From: Treponema denticola | GTDB lineage: Bacteria; Spirochaetota; Spirochaetia; Treponematales; Treponemataceae | DNA: 64,000 nt | NCBI RefSeq assembly: GCF_024181405.1 | Contig: NZ_CP051302.1 | Coordinates: 124,001 to 188,000 of the forward strand | Direction of reading: 5' to 3' | Notes under the pieces: generated by a model | The model's input: only the letters and a program-made list of their open reading frames with translations | Databases searched by the model: none | What the model was told of the DNA's origin: nothing | Made by a program: the position numbers and the translations under genes | Shown here: positions 16,663 through 24,516 of the stretch, one piece after another | Layout: each line of letters starts with the position of its first letter | Position numbering within the stretch: position 1 is the stretch's first letter

Positions 16663-16678
16663 TATGACAAATGTCATA
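16663..16678. promoter_or_regulatory. Operator-like palindrome upstream of ABC-2 operon
   Basis: Perfect inverted repeat TATGACA-AA-TGTCATA, followed at 16695-16701 by another TATGACA half-site and at 16732-16737 by TATAAT. Looks like a repressor dimer site with an auxiliary half-site overlapping the promoter of the ABC-2 operon. The remaining sequence of the 16528-16769 gap is AT-rich without other signals. Confidence 0.5.
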
Positions 16679-16769
16679 TTTAAACTCCAAAAAATATGAC
16701 AATTTTCAGTTTTAAAATTCCAAAAAAAATGTATAATTATCTATAAAAGATTCGCTTATGGAGGAAGTT

Positions 16770-17702
16770 ATGATTTTAACGGTGAAAAATCTTGTAAAAC
16801 GGTACAATGAAAAAACGGCACTTGATCACTTTAATATGGAAGTTAAAGAAGGCGAGATTCTGGGCCTTTTAGGCCCTAACGGATGCGGAAAAACTACAGC
16901 CATAAACTGTATGCTTTCCCTTTTAAAACACGGCAAGGGTGAAATCATCATTTTCGGCGAAGAAATGAAACCTAACGCGCTGCACATAAAAAAAAGGATA
17001 GGCCTTGTTCCTCAAGAGGTTTCGGTTTTCTATGATTTTACCGTAAGACAAAACATAGATTATTTTTGCGGTCTCTATGTGAACAATACTCAAGAAAGAA
17101 AAAAGCTGGTAGATGAAGCAATCGATTTTGTAGGCTTAAACAATTATGCTTCATTCCGTGCAAAAAAACTTTCGGGAGGCCTTCTGCGGCGGCTTAATAT
17201 TGCATGTGGTATAGCACATAAACCTGAGCTGATTTTTTTGGATGAGCCCACAGTTGCCGTCGATGCCCAAAGCCGAAACTTCATTCTTTCAGGAATAAAG
17301 GAACTGGCAAAAAGAGGAAGTACCATCGTGTATACTACCCACTATCTTGAAGAAGTGGAAGAGCTTTGCGATAGAATCATCATCATGGATGAGGGACGAG
17401 ATATAGCAAACGGCACCTTAGAAGAATTGCACAAGCTGATCCGCACAAGCGAAAAAATGGTTGTTGAATTTGTCGAAACTAAGGATAACCTGCAAGAAGA
17501 ACTAAAAAAAATCCCTCATGTTCTGGAAGTTACCAAAAACGGAAACGAGTTTTTAATCAGTTTTGAAAATTCGATTAACAACTTAAACGAACTTATTTTA
17601 TTTATCAATAATAATAGTTTGGCTTATACCAAATTATATTCGGAGTTACCCAGCTTAAACGATATTTTCTTGGAGCTTACGGGAAAGGAGTTAAGAGACT
17701 GA
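16770..17702 (+). CDS. ABC transporter ATP-binding protein
   Basis: ATPase subunit of an ABC-2 type exporter, 310 residues from the ATG at 16770 (GGAGG 6 bases upstream; an earlier ATG at 16758 would overlap that ribosome site). Walker A GPNGCGKTT, Q-loop VPQEV, signature LSGGLLRRL, Walker B LIFLDEPTVAVD, H-loop TTHYLEE. A 90-residue C-terminal extension after the core is typical of DrrA/NatA-like proteins. Overlaps the first permease by one base and works with both permeases that follow. Substrate unknown; drug or lipid export is usual for the group. Confidence 0.92.
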   Translation: MILTVKNLVKRYNEKTALDHFNMEVKEGEILGLLGPNGCGKTTAINCMLSLLKHGKGEIIIFGEEMKPNALHIKKRIGLVPQEVSVFYDFTVRQNIDYFCGLYVNNTQERKKLVDEAIDFVGLNNYASFRAKKLSGGLLRRLNIACGIAHKPELIFLDEPTVAVDAQSRNFILSGIKELAKRGSTIVYTTHYLEEVEELCDRIIIMDEGRDIANGTLEELHKLIRTSEKMVVEFVETKDNLQEELKKIPHVLEVTKNGNEFLISFENSINNLNELILFINNNSLAYTKLYSELPSLNDIFLELTGKELRD

Positions 17703-18757
17703 TGAAATTCTTTTTACGCGAAATAAAATATTATAGTATCGGCATGTTTTATTCTTTAGACGGAATGTTTTGGACGCTTTTATATCCTATCCTTATGGCT
17801 GGACTGTTCTTTACAATATTTTCGGCCGTAGGTAATTCCGATACCGGTAAAATAGAAATCGGAATTGAAAAAGACAATCCTGTTTATTATCCGCTTAAAT
17901 TTACAGGAATGTTCAATACAAAAATAATAGATGAGGCATCAGCAAATGAGATGCTCCGTACAAAAAAAATAAAAGCCTTTGTTGAAGCCGATCAATCTTT
18001 GAGGCTGAGCGAAGACGGATTATCTCAGACAATAACAAAAACCGTGCTGGATCAAATGAAACAAATCGAAGCCCTTAATATTCCAATGAAGTCTTTTGAA
18101 TACGGTAAAAACTATATTGAAAGTAAAAACGAAAAAATGAGTTTGAGCATTATCTTGTTCTATTCTCTTTTGGCAATGGTTTCGATTTATACAATGTTCG
18201 GCTCGATAGAGATAGCTGTGAAAATACAGGGTAATATTTCAAAAATCGGAGCAAGAATTTGTACAACTCCCATTAAACGCTTTTATTCTTATCTTGCAGG
18301 AATTATATTTTATATTATCTTTAATCTTACAGCCAATCTCATATATATTTCCTTTGTGCTCTTTGTTTTAAAGATATCTTTTATTGCCGATTTTAAAATT
18401 ACTCTTTTGCTCTTGATATATGCGAATTTTTTTGGAGCAGCTCTCGGCTTATTTATAGGCTCAACGCCTATTGGAGATATTCTGTCAAAAAATATGATAT
18501 GTGTTTTTACAAGTCTTTTTTTAGCTTTTCTATCCGGTATGATGGGGCCTGAGGTAAAAATGTCTATTGAAAAAACAATACCGATTTTAGGGACAATAAA
18601 TCCTATAGCTCTTTTTACTACCAACCTTTATAACATAAATATTTTGGGAGAATATAATGCAGTACCGTTATTTTTTATTGTCTACACAATAGGTATCATA
18701 ATTCTTTTATCTCTTTCATTTATTAACTCAAGGAAGGTGCAATATGATAGTTTATAA
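17702..18757 (+). CDS. ABC-2 type permease A
   Basis: 351 residues with the ABC-2 membrane layout: one N-terminal span (FWTLLYPILMAGLFFTIFSAV), a soluble extracytoplasmic region (residues 45-145), then five spans from about 150 to the end. Start codon overlaps the ATPase stop (TGATG) and its own end overlaps the next permease by 14 bases, so the three genes are one tightly coupled operon encoding a heterodimeric exporter. Confidence 0.88.
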   Translation: MKFFLREIKYYSIGMFYSLDGMFWTLLYPILMAGLFFTIFSAVGNSDTGKIEIGIEKDNPVYYPLKFTGMFNTKIIDEASANEMLRTKKIKAFVEADQSLRLSEDGLSQTITKTVLDQMKQIEALNIPMKSFEYGKNYIESKNEKMSLSIILFYSLLAMVSIYTMFGSIEIAVKIQGNISKIGARICTTPIKRFYSYLAGIIFYIIFNLTANLIYISFVLFVLKISFIADFKITLLLLIYANFFGAALGLFIGSTPIGDILSKNMICVFTSLFLAFLSGMMGPEVKMSIEKTIPILGTINPIALFTTNLYNINILGEYNAVPLFFIVYTIGIIILLSLSFINSRKVQYDSL

Positions 18758-19910
18758 AAACTTTTTAAGATTAATTTGTACAAAAGTAATAAGTACTATT
18801 ATTTATGTTGTTATTTTTTTGTTTATCAGTTTTATGACATTAAAGTCTCAAAATTCTCAGGTAAGCGAGTTTGCAGAAACACCTTTAACCGTAAATATAA
18901 TCGATAGAGACGGTTCAGAATTATCGAAGCATTTAATTTCTTATTTGAAGTCAAAACATGATGTTATTATCATAGACGAAAAAGGTAAGACCAATGAAGA
19001 AATTTTACGCAAGTTAAAAAAAGATATTTCTCTGCAAAGAATACATGCTGGGATTATTATAAATAAAAATATGGAAGAAAATGTAATGAGCGGTAAAAAG
19101 GCCCTTATAACTTTTAAAGATGACAGAAAAAAATCGGGCTTTTATATGGATTTACAGCTTAATACATATTTAACCTTTGCCGCAAGTGTAAAAAAGACTC
19201 AAGGATATTTCGATTTTCAGAGAATCGAAAAAGCTCTTCAAGTAAACACAAAGGTGAATAAGATTAGTTTTCAGAAGAACACTTCGGTAAATATTTGGTT
19301 TAAAATATTTTTTAACTTTTTAGGATGGATAGTTTTTTCTGTTGTTCTTAATTCTGTAGGCTGGGCGATGTTCGAGTTAAATAACGAACGCTTAAAAATG
19401 CGGAATAATGTTTCTCCGGTATCGACTTTTCGCTTTGTTTGTGAAAACTTTTTGGCTCAATTAACGATAGTAATTTTTATTCTTTCAATATTGATAGGTT
19501 TTGCTATTATTACAAATATAACGAGATTGGAAAACATCCCTCTTTTATTATATACATTTAATGCCTTAATGTACACGGCTGTTATTTTAAGTTTAACTTT
19601 TATGCTTAATTCTTTTTTAAAAAAAGGCTCTGTTATGGGTATACTCGGTACGGTTCTGCCTCTTTCGATGGCCTTTATTTCGGGTATCTTTGTTGAACAA
19701 GAATTGCTTCCCGATTTTATTGTAAATATCTCCCGCCTTTTCCCGACCTATTATTACATAAGGGCAAACGAATTTACTCAAGTTAATTTATCGATTGATT
19801 GGAAAAATATAGGAATGCTCTTTTTATTTCTATTTCTCTATTTTACGGTAGGAACCTACTTTTCAAAATTAGGAAGGTCTCAAAGCAAGATAGAATTTGC
19901 TCAGCAATAA
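18744..19910 (+). CDS. ABC-2 type permease B
   Basis: 388 residues with the same plan as permease A: an N-terminal span (VISTIIYVVIFLFISFMTL), an extracytoplasmic domain of about 150 residues (DRDGSELSKHLISYL...), then a C-terminal group of spans. It resembles YhaP/NatB-like permeases. Third and last gene of the ABC operon, closed by the terminator at 19913. Confidence 0.88.
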   Translation: MIVYKNFLRLICTKVISTIIYVVIFLFISFMTLKSQNSQVSEFAETPLTVNIIDRDGSELSKHLISYLKSKHDVIIIDEKGKTNEEILRKLKKDISLQRIHAGIIINKNMEENVMSGKKALITFKDDRKKSGFYMDLQLNTYLTFAASVKKTQGYFDFQRIEKALQVNTKVNKISFQKNTSVNIWFKIFFNFLGWIVFSVVLNSVGWAMFELNNERLKMRNNVSPVSTFRFVCENFLAQLTIVIFILSILIGFAIITNITRLENIPLLLYTFNALMYTAVILSLTFMLNSFLKKGSVMGILGTVLPLSMAFISGIFVEQELLPDFIVNISRLFPTYYYIRANEFTQVNLSIDWKNIGMLFLFLFLYFTVGTYFSKLGRSQSKIEFAQQ

Positions 19911-19912
19911 AA

Positions 19913-19944
19913 AAAGCCGGTAAGATTTTTATCTTATCGGCTTT
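19913..19944. terminator. Bidirectional terminator
   Basis: Stem AAAGCCGGTAAGAT with one mismatch to its complement around TTTT. T-rich on the plus side and a run of at least seven T on the minus side. It ends both the ABC operon (+) and the HesB-like selenoprotein gene (-). Confidence 0.85.
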
Positions 19945-19949
19945 CTTGT

Positions 19950-20231
19950 TTAAATCATTCCTTCAACCATCAGCTTTTCGAACCATAAAAATGTTCCGAC
20001 GGTAATAGTTAAAGTTCCGTTAACAGAGGGGGTTCCCTTTTTAACGTAAACGGTAATTCCGTTGTCTTCCAATTTATCGAAATTACCGATATTATTGGGC
20101 ACGCCGACATACACGGTCGGTTCTAATCTCGTACCGCCTCAAGATGCACACATTTGAAGTGCACAATAAACCGAGGTTGCATTTTTTTCTTTGATTTTAT
20201 CTCTCGCAGAATCTTCAACTCTAACATTCAT
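19950..20231 (-). CDS. HesB-like selenoprotein (UGA decoded as Sec at residue 31)
   Basis: A 93-residue protein is encoded on the minus strand if the in-frame TGA at 20141-20139 is read as selenocysteine. The start ATG at 20231 has a strong GGAGG six bases upstream. The frame runs MNVRVEDSARDKIKEKN, then VYCALQMCASUGG with Sec at 31 beside C23 and C28, then LEPTVYVGVP and a beta-rich C-terminus ending in FLWFEKLMVEGMI. This matches the HesB/IscA-like fold, and HesB-like proteins with a CxxU-type site are a known bacterial selenoprotein family. Immediately after the TGA the RNA can fold (CGGT/ACCG plus CCGAC/GTCGG) as needed for a bacterial SECIS. Role unknown, possibly redox or Fe-S related. 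Conventional gene callers would miss it. Confidence 0.8.
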
Positions 20232-20363
20232 GTTGGGCCTCCAAAAAATAATTGCAGTCTGCCTTTATCAATACCTCTATGAATTGTTTTAAGGCTCTTA
20301 CAAACCTAAGATAAAAACTTTTTGAATGAAAGTCAAGACTTTTAAGAAAGTTTTTTGATATGA

Positions 20364-20777
20364 TTAATGAGTAAATTGGACTATAAAGTCTTTTGGAGAA
20401 ATTATTTGTAAATTCGAACCATTAAAATCAGATATATTTCTGGTAATAATCATACTACAATCATGCGATTCAGCTACTGCATTTTGTAAAGAATCTTCAA
20501 AATCAGCCCAATCTGAGTCGATTGCTGACATAATTTCCTTATCGGAAATATCTGCCACTGTTATAATCTGTAGAAGAGTTTTTATAAGGTTTTTAACTCT
20601 GATTTTGTCCCTCAATTCTTTATAAGCTATATAGTAAATATCCGTAATCGCCGATGCAGAAACATATGCCTGAATATTCCCACATGTAAGTTCTAATACA
20701 GCAATAGCATCTTGTACAAATGAAGCTCTATTTAATAACACATCCAGTATGACATTTGTATCAATTAGGACTTTCAT
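20364..20777 (-). CDS. PIN-domain toxin (VapC-like RNase)
   Basis: 137-residue PIN-domain protein. Acidic residues expected to bind Mg or Mn are visible: D6 in LIDTNV, the FEDSLQ set near 91-94, and the late aspartate in TRNISDF near 115. Such proteins cut tRNA or rRNA when freed of their antitoxin. The gene overlaps the upstream small antitoxin-like ORF by 17 bases, the standard toxin-antitoxin arrangement. Confidence 0.85.
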   Translation of the reverse strand: MKVLIDTNVILDVLLNRASFVQDAIAVLELTCGNIQAYVSASAITDIYYIAYKELRDKIRVKNLIKTLLQIITVADISDKEIMSAIDSDWADFEDSLQNAVAESHDCSMIITRNISDFNGSNLQIISPKDFIVQFTH

Positions 20778-20994
20778 ATTTTTTTAATCTCTCTTTCCTG
20801 TAATCATCAAGGGATTTTCCTGTATCGGGAATTGCACCGACTAGAGATTTTATAAGATTTATTTTAGACGTTTGTCTTAAATTAGACTTAAAAACTCTAT
20901 AAGTTATAACCACCTCCTGACCTTGCCGGAGTTTTACAGGAGAATCTAAAACTATTTGAGTTCCATTGTAATAACCTTTTACAGTTTCCAGCAT
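20761..20994 (-). CDS. Antitoxin-like protein paired with PIN toxin
   Basis: 77 residues from the ATG at 20994, chosen because GGAGGGG lies seven bases upstream (the frame extends to 21015). The N-terminus (VKGYYNGTQIVLDSPVKLRQGQEVVITY) looks like an AbrB/SpoVT-type or DUF2281-like strand-rich DNA-binding domain; the charged C-terminus (LDDYRKERLKKYE) would wrap the toxin. Order antitoxin then toxin with overlap supports a type II system. Specific family not certain. Confidence 0.75.
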   Translation of the reverse strand: MLETVKGYYNGTQIVLDSPVKLRQGQEVVITYRVFKSNLRQTSKINLIKSLVGAIPDTGKSLDDYRKERLKKYESPN

Positions 20995-21072
20995 ATACTT
21001 ACCCCTCCATGTCATGATTATTATATCATTTTTAAAGAAAAATTTACAGTCCTTTTTTAAATCTTTATACCC

Positions 21073-22140
21073 TTAAGCCGAACAATCACAGTCATCTACA
21101 AAGAGCAAAAACCAATTATCGGCAATATCGAAAAAGTAAAAGGTCTTTTTTATAAAGCCTCCGTCTAAGACAACTATTTTTAAGATTGCCTTATAGTTTT
21201 TTGGTAAGTCTATTTTTAAGTTCTTTATTTCATCACCTTCAAAACTTGCAGGATCTACGGCCTCGGGGATTTCTTTGACAATGGCACAATATACGCCGTC
21301 TTTATCTTTCGACTCTTCACAAAATCCGCCGTCCGGCATTCGATTGTAAAAGGGGATGGAGCCTCCGAATTTATTGGCCGAGGGTTTGGTAGAAAAATCG
21401 GCGCTTTCATCAAAGCCGAAACCATCCTCAGCCGAAAAAAGAAGGGAAGCCGCACCGGGATTATAAAAACGCCTTATGCCGTAATCAGGGTGAACAAAAT
21501 CGGCTAATTTTGGGCTTGAATTTTTTAAAAGAAGATTAAAGTTATTTTCCCAATACACATTCGATAAAAAAGAAAAAGCAAAGGAGATGAGCGTTCCTTC
21601 ATCATAAGATTTTTCGTCTTCACTTCCTTCTTGGGAAACTGATGCCGAAGTCAGTTCAAAAGAATCTATTATATGAGTTAAAATATCCCTATATGTATCA
21701 TATTCTTTTTTGTTATATTCAAATCTGATCGTATAAAACTTTTCATTTATAGCAAGGGCCTGACAAAAAAACATCTTGTCCTTTGAATAGCCTTTTAAAA
21801 TAAAACCGTCACGGCCCATATTTTTATCGCTTATTGTAAATTTTTCCGCTTCTTTTTTTTCGTAAAGGTCAGCAGTTTTAAAAATAAACTCGGGGCCGGA
21901 ATCTTTTAAGTCCGAAACTGAAACCGATAAGGTTACCTCTCCGTCATTGCTCGTAAATACTTGTTCTGCAGGAGAGCCGTCTATAGGTTTTAAAATTTCT
22001 GAAGGATAATCGATTTCATAACCTGCTTCCGTATTTGTGTAGGTTAAATATTTTCCCGTAAATTCGGGATTTCGTTTTGAACAAGAAGATATAAAAATTA
22101 CTGTAAAAAGAATAAAATAAACTTTTCTTAGATTAAACAT
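21073..22140 (-). CDS. Lipoprotein of unknown function
   Basis: 355 residues with lipoprotein signal peptide: hydrophobic core VYFILFTVIFISSC with lipidated cysteine at 20. The region YTNTEAGYEIDYPSEI followed by DGEVTLSVSVSDL near 65-75 resembles the PsbP/DUF-type domain seen in other extracytoplasmic lipoproteins; the C-terminal half contains an NTF2-like pattern (LKIVVLDGGFIKKTFYFFDIADNWFLLFVDDC). Its promoter region is nearly the same as that of the AbrB-ABC operon (see 22168-22225), suggesting shared control. Confidence 0.7.
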   Translation of the reverse strand: MFNLRKVYFILFTVIFISSCSKRNPEFTGKYLTYTNTEAGYEIDYPSEILKPIDGSPAEQVFTSNDGEVTLSVSVSDLKDSGPEFIFKTADLYEKKEAEKFTISDKNMGRDGFILKGYSKDKMFFCQALAINEKFYTIRFEYNKKEYDTYRDILTHIIDSFELTSASVSQEGSEDEKSYDEGTLISFAFSFLSNVYWENNFNLLLKNSSPKLADFVHPDYGIRRFYNPGAASLLFSAEDGFGFDESADFSTKPSANKFGGSIPFYNRMPDGGFCEESKDKDGVYCAIVKEIPEAVDPASFEGDEIKNLKIDLPKNYKAILKIVVLDGGFIKKTFYFFDIADNWFLLFVDDCDCSA

Positions 22141-22167
22141 ATTTTCCTTTTGGATAATCCATCTTTA

Positions 22168-22225
22168 AAGTATAATTTGTACCATTTATAATACAAATAT
22201 AAGATAATTTAGTTTTCATGTCAAT
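22168..22225 (-). promoter_or_regulatory. Promoter/operator of lipoprotein gene, duplicated at 23953
   Basis: On the minus strand TTGACA (22224-22219), a 17-base spacer, TATATT (22201-22196). The sequence around and after the -10 (TATAAAT, TACAAAT, ATACTTTA) matches the promoter of the AbrB-ABC operon at nearly every position, over about 55 bases. Confidence 0.7.
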
Positions 22226-22238
22226 AAACTATTTTATT

Positions 22239-22988
22239 TTATACTTTCTCACCGTTCATTTTACGTTGAAAGACAATAATAGCAAGAACGAAGATGACTA
22301 GTGTATAGATCATTACAACAGTCAGATGAGAAAAGGCATGACCGAAATTACCGCTTAAGGTCGACTTTATTGCTTCCGCACTATGATAAAATGGCAGGAT
22401 ATTTGTTATTTTTTTAAAAGCTCCGCCTATTAAATCAATCGGAATAAATACTCCGGATAACCATCCGGCGACATTTGTTAACAAGGCTCCGCAAACTCCT
22501 CCGACTGCTTTATCATTCATAAGACTGCCGAAGAGCAGTCCTGTTCCCACGAACAGTAGAGAGGTTAAAGCTGTCACAATCACCGCAAACAGGAAGTGAA
22601 TAGTTATTTCAAGACCAAAAGCTCCTGCCGCCAATAAGGTTATCGCAGCCTGTACTATTGTCATAGCCAGCATAGGCAAAGTGTAGCCCAAAATAAAATC
22701 TACGGAAGTCATAGGAGAAGTAAACAGGCGCATTAAGAAAGATGAAGTACGGTCTTTTGATAGCAGCATACCGGAAAATAATGCCATAAATACACTCCCA
22801 AACATCGCTAAGCCGGGAGCAAGATCTCTTATTTCAAACATAGGATTTTCGGCTTCAGGCGGAATGGCATTATTAATAATGGATAGAAGAATCAACAATA
22901 TGATAGGAAATCCCAAACCGAAAAAGAGATTTATGGGGTCTCGCAAAACTTCTTTTGTATTTCTTCTTGCAAATAAAAGTATCCTCAT
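22239..22988 (-). CDS. ABC-2 type permease
   Basis: 249-residue membrane protein with six predicted spans: FFGLGFPIILLILLSII, MFGSVFMALFSGMLLS, MLAMTIVQAAITLLAAGAF, HFLFAVIVTALTSLLFVGTG, VCGALLTNVAGWLSGVFIP and VMIYTLVIFVLAIIVF. The conserved ABC-2 segment GLAMFGSVFMALFSG is present. Four-base overlap with the ATPase gene. Third gene of the AbrB-ATPase-permease operon. Confidence 0.9.
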   Translation of the reverse strand: MRILLFARRNTKEVLRDPINLFFGLGFPIILLILLSIINNAIPPEAENPMFEIRDLAPGLAMFGSVFMALFSGMLLSKDRTSSFLMRLFTSPMTSVDFILGYTLPMLAMTIVQAAITLLAAGAFGLEITIHFLFAVIVTALTSLLFVGTGLLFGSLMNDKAVGGVCGALLTNVAGWLSGVFIPIDLIGGAFKKITNILPFYHSAEAIKSTLSGNFGHAFSHLTVVMIYTLVIFVLAIIVFQRKMNGEKV

Positions 22989-23710
22989 AACACACCTCCG
23001 GAAAGTATAACAAAAGCGTCCTCCAGCTTGACAGTATCTGTTTGCGTAGTTAATTCCTGTACCGTACCTATTGCTTTTAACTTGCCTTTTGACATTATTC
23101 CGACACGGTCGGACAGCGTTTCAACTTCATCCATATAATGAGTTGTGAGTATAATTGTCACTTTTCCTTTTAATTCTTTGATGGATGCCCATAACTCACG
23201 GCGAGCCAATACATCAAGTCCTAGGGTAGGTTCATCGAGAAATAAAATCTGCGGATCTGAAATCAGTGCCATTGCAATAGAAAGGCGCCTCTGCATACCT
23301 CCCGATAAGTGTTTTGCTTTTTTGTTCAATTCATTTTCCAATTTGAATTTTTGAGCTATCTCGTAAGCGTTTTTCTTTGCTGTTTTACTGTCTTGTCCGT
23401 AGATTCCCGCAATAAGTTCCAAGTTCTCTAGAACCGACAGATTAGCGGCTACCGCCGTTTCCTGAGGAGAAATATTTATTTTTTTCTTTATTGCATGGGA
23501 TGCTGAAATAATACTGTTGCCAAGCAACAAGGCATCACCGCTCGTGGGTTTTATTAGACAAGAAAGCATTTTAATTGTTGTGGTTTTTCCGGCTCCGTTC
23601 ACACCGAGTAAGGCAAATAATTCACCTTGCTCAACAGTTAAATTAAGATTATCTACAGCAGTTATACCGCCGTATTTTTTTGTAAGCTGTGCAGTTACAA
23701 TGGCACTCAT
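22985..23710 (-). CDS. ABC transporter ATP-binding protein
   Basis: 241 residues, ATPase of the ABC-2 pair. Walker A GVNGAGKTT (35-43), Q-loop SPQETA, signature LSGGMQRRL, Walker B ILFLDEPTLGLD, H-loop TTHYMDE. Short C-terminus, unlike the 16.8 kb ATPase, and only one permease, so it is probably a homodimeric-permease exporter. Overlaps both its neighbours by four bases, so it is translationally coupled to the AbrB-type regulator upstream. Confidence 0.93.
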   Translation of the reverse strand: MSAIVTAQLTKKYGGITAVDNLNLTVEQGELFALLGVNGAGKTTTIKMLSCLIKPTSGDALLLGNSIISASHAIKKKINISPQETAVAANLSVLENLELIAGIYGQDSKTAKKNAYEIAQKFKLENELNKKAKHLSGGMQRRLSIAMALISDPQILFLDEPTLGLDVLARRELWASIKELKGKVTIILTTHYMDEVETLSDRVGIMSKGKLKAIGTVQELTTQTDTVKLEDAFVILSGGVL

Positions 23711-23931
23711 TCTTCGTCCTCCTTTGGTACATTACCTCCGAAAATATTGTCGATAATACTTGCAAACATATTTTTAGGCGGAATGGCGATGCCTTGATTT
23801 ATATCTCCCAAAACAATCAAGGTATCACCGGGATTAATGTTGAAAACATCACGGGCTTCTTTAGGTATAACAAACTGCCCTTTCTCTCCAACCTTAACCG
23901 TCCACGCATATTTTCCTTTTGGATAACCCAT
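23707..23931 (-). CDS. AbrB/SpoVT-type transcriptional regulator
   Basis: 74 residues from the ATG at 23931, chosen for GGAGGTG seven bases upstream. The core WTVKVGEKGQFVIPKEARDVFNINPGDTLIVLGD is the swapped-hairpin DNA-binding domain of AbrB-like proteins; the C-terminus (MFASIIDNIFGG) is short. First gene of the operon with an ABC-2 exporter and probably its autoregulator; the duplicated operator upstream of the 22.1 kb lipoprotein is a likely second target. Confidence 0.88.
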   Translation of the reverse strand: MGYPKGKYAWTVKVGEKGQFVIPKEARDVFNINPGDTLIVLGDINQGIAIPPKNMFASIIDNIFGGNVPKEDEE

Positions 23932-23952
23932 TTTCTCACCTCCAAACATAAA

Positions 23953-24010
23953 GTATGATTTGTATGATTTATAGTATAAATATAACATAATTTACTTTTC
24001 ATGTCAATAA
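23953..24010 (-). promoter_or_regulatory. Promoter/operator of AbrB-ABC operon
   Basis: Minus strand TTGACA (24007-24002), a 17-base spacer, TATATT (23984-23979), then a near-repeat CATACAAATCATAC downstream of the -10. Almost the same as 22168-22225. The shared downstream words are candidate AbrB-type operators. Confidence 0.7.
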
Positions 24011-24115
24011 ACTATCGGATAAATTTAATAAAGAACTTGACTATGAACTCCTAATGATATATTCTCTTTTGATGATTAATATCAAACTTGATATTACTTT
24101 GAAGGATGGGGAAAT

Positions 24116-24481
24116 ATGAGACTATGGCATGAAGACATGATCGGCAAACTGCCGCGGCAACAGCTTCTGGGGCAACATAGGGAGTGCTGTGCCTTGCGAG
24201 GAAACGGCTGGGGCAGGCGGCATGCGACAGTCGACTATGTTTTTCGCAGTTCGCCCTATATGCTCTATCGATACCACCGGCTCATTATGGAAGAGATGCA
24301 GCGGCGAGGTTACATAGTGAGCCCTGAATGGATGGACAAGAACTACCGCGGCAAGACCTGTCCGTGCTATGATAATTTGAAGGCTGTTAAAGTAGGGAAG
24401 CCCATCTATGCCGAACACGATGATAACTATTATCTTGAGTGTGTCGAGAATTTAAAAGACAAGGGAATTAAGCTGGAATAA
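24116..24481 (+). CDS. Pyrimidine-dimer DNA glycosylase family (DenV-like)
   Basis: 121 residues matching the Pyr_excise/TIGR02328 group, related to T4 endonuclease V. N-terminal MRLWHEDMIGKLPRQQLLGQHRECCALRGNGWG contains the conserved stretch around Q, H and R; MLYRYHRLIMEEMQRRGY and YRGKTCPCYDNL follow. The group is presumed to excise UV photodimers, but most members lack experimental proof. Its codons are visibly richer in G and C than those of neighbours (GCGGCAACAGCTTCTGGGG type stretches), suggesting recent transfer. It stands alone between divergent and convergent genes. Confidence 0.82.
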   Translation: MRLWHEDMIGKLPRQQLLGQHRECCALRGNGWGRRHATVDYVFRSSPYMLYRYHRLIMEEMQRRGYIVSPEWMDKNYRGKTCPCYDNLKAVKVGKPIYAEHDDNYYLECVENLKDKGIKLE

Positions 24482-24484
24482 AAA

Positions 24485-24511
24485 ATGCACTGCAAAAGTT
24501 TTGCAGTGCAT
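24485..24511. terminator. Bidirectional terminator
   Basis: Perfect stem ATGCACTGCAAAA/TTTTGCAGTGCAT. On the minus strand it is followed by a run of T ahead of 24484, and on the plus side by TAAAAAC. It closes the glycosylase gene and the SPFH pair. Confidence 0.8.
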
Positions 24512-24516
24512 AAAAA

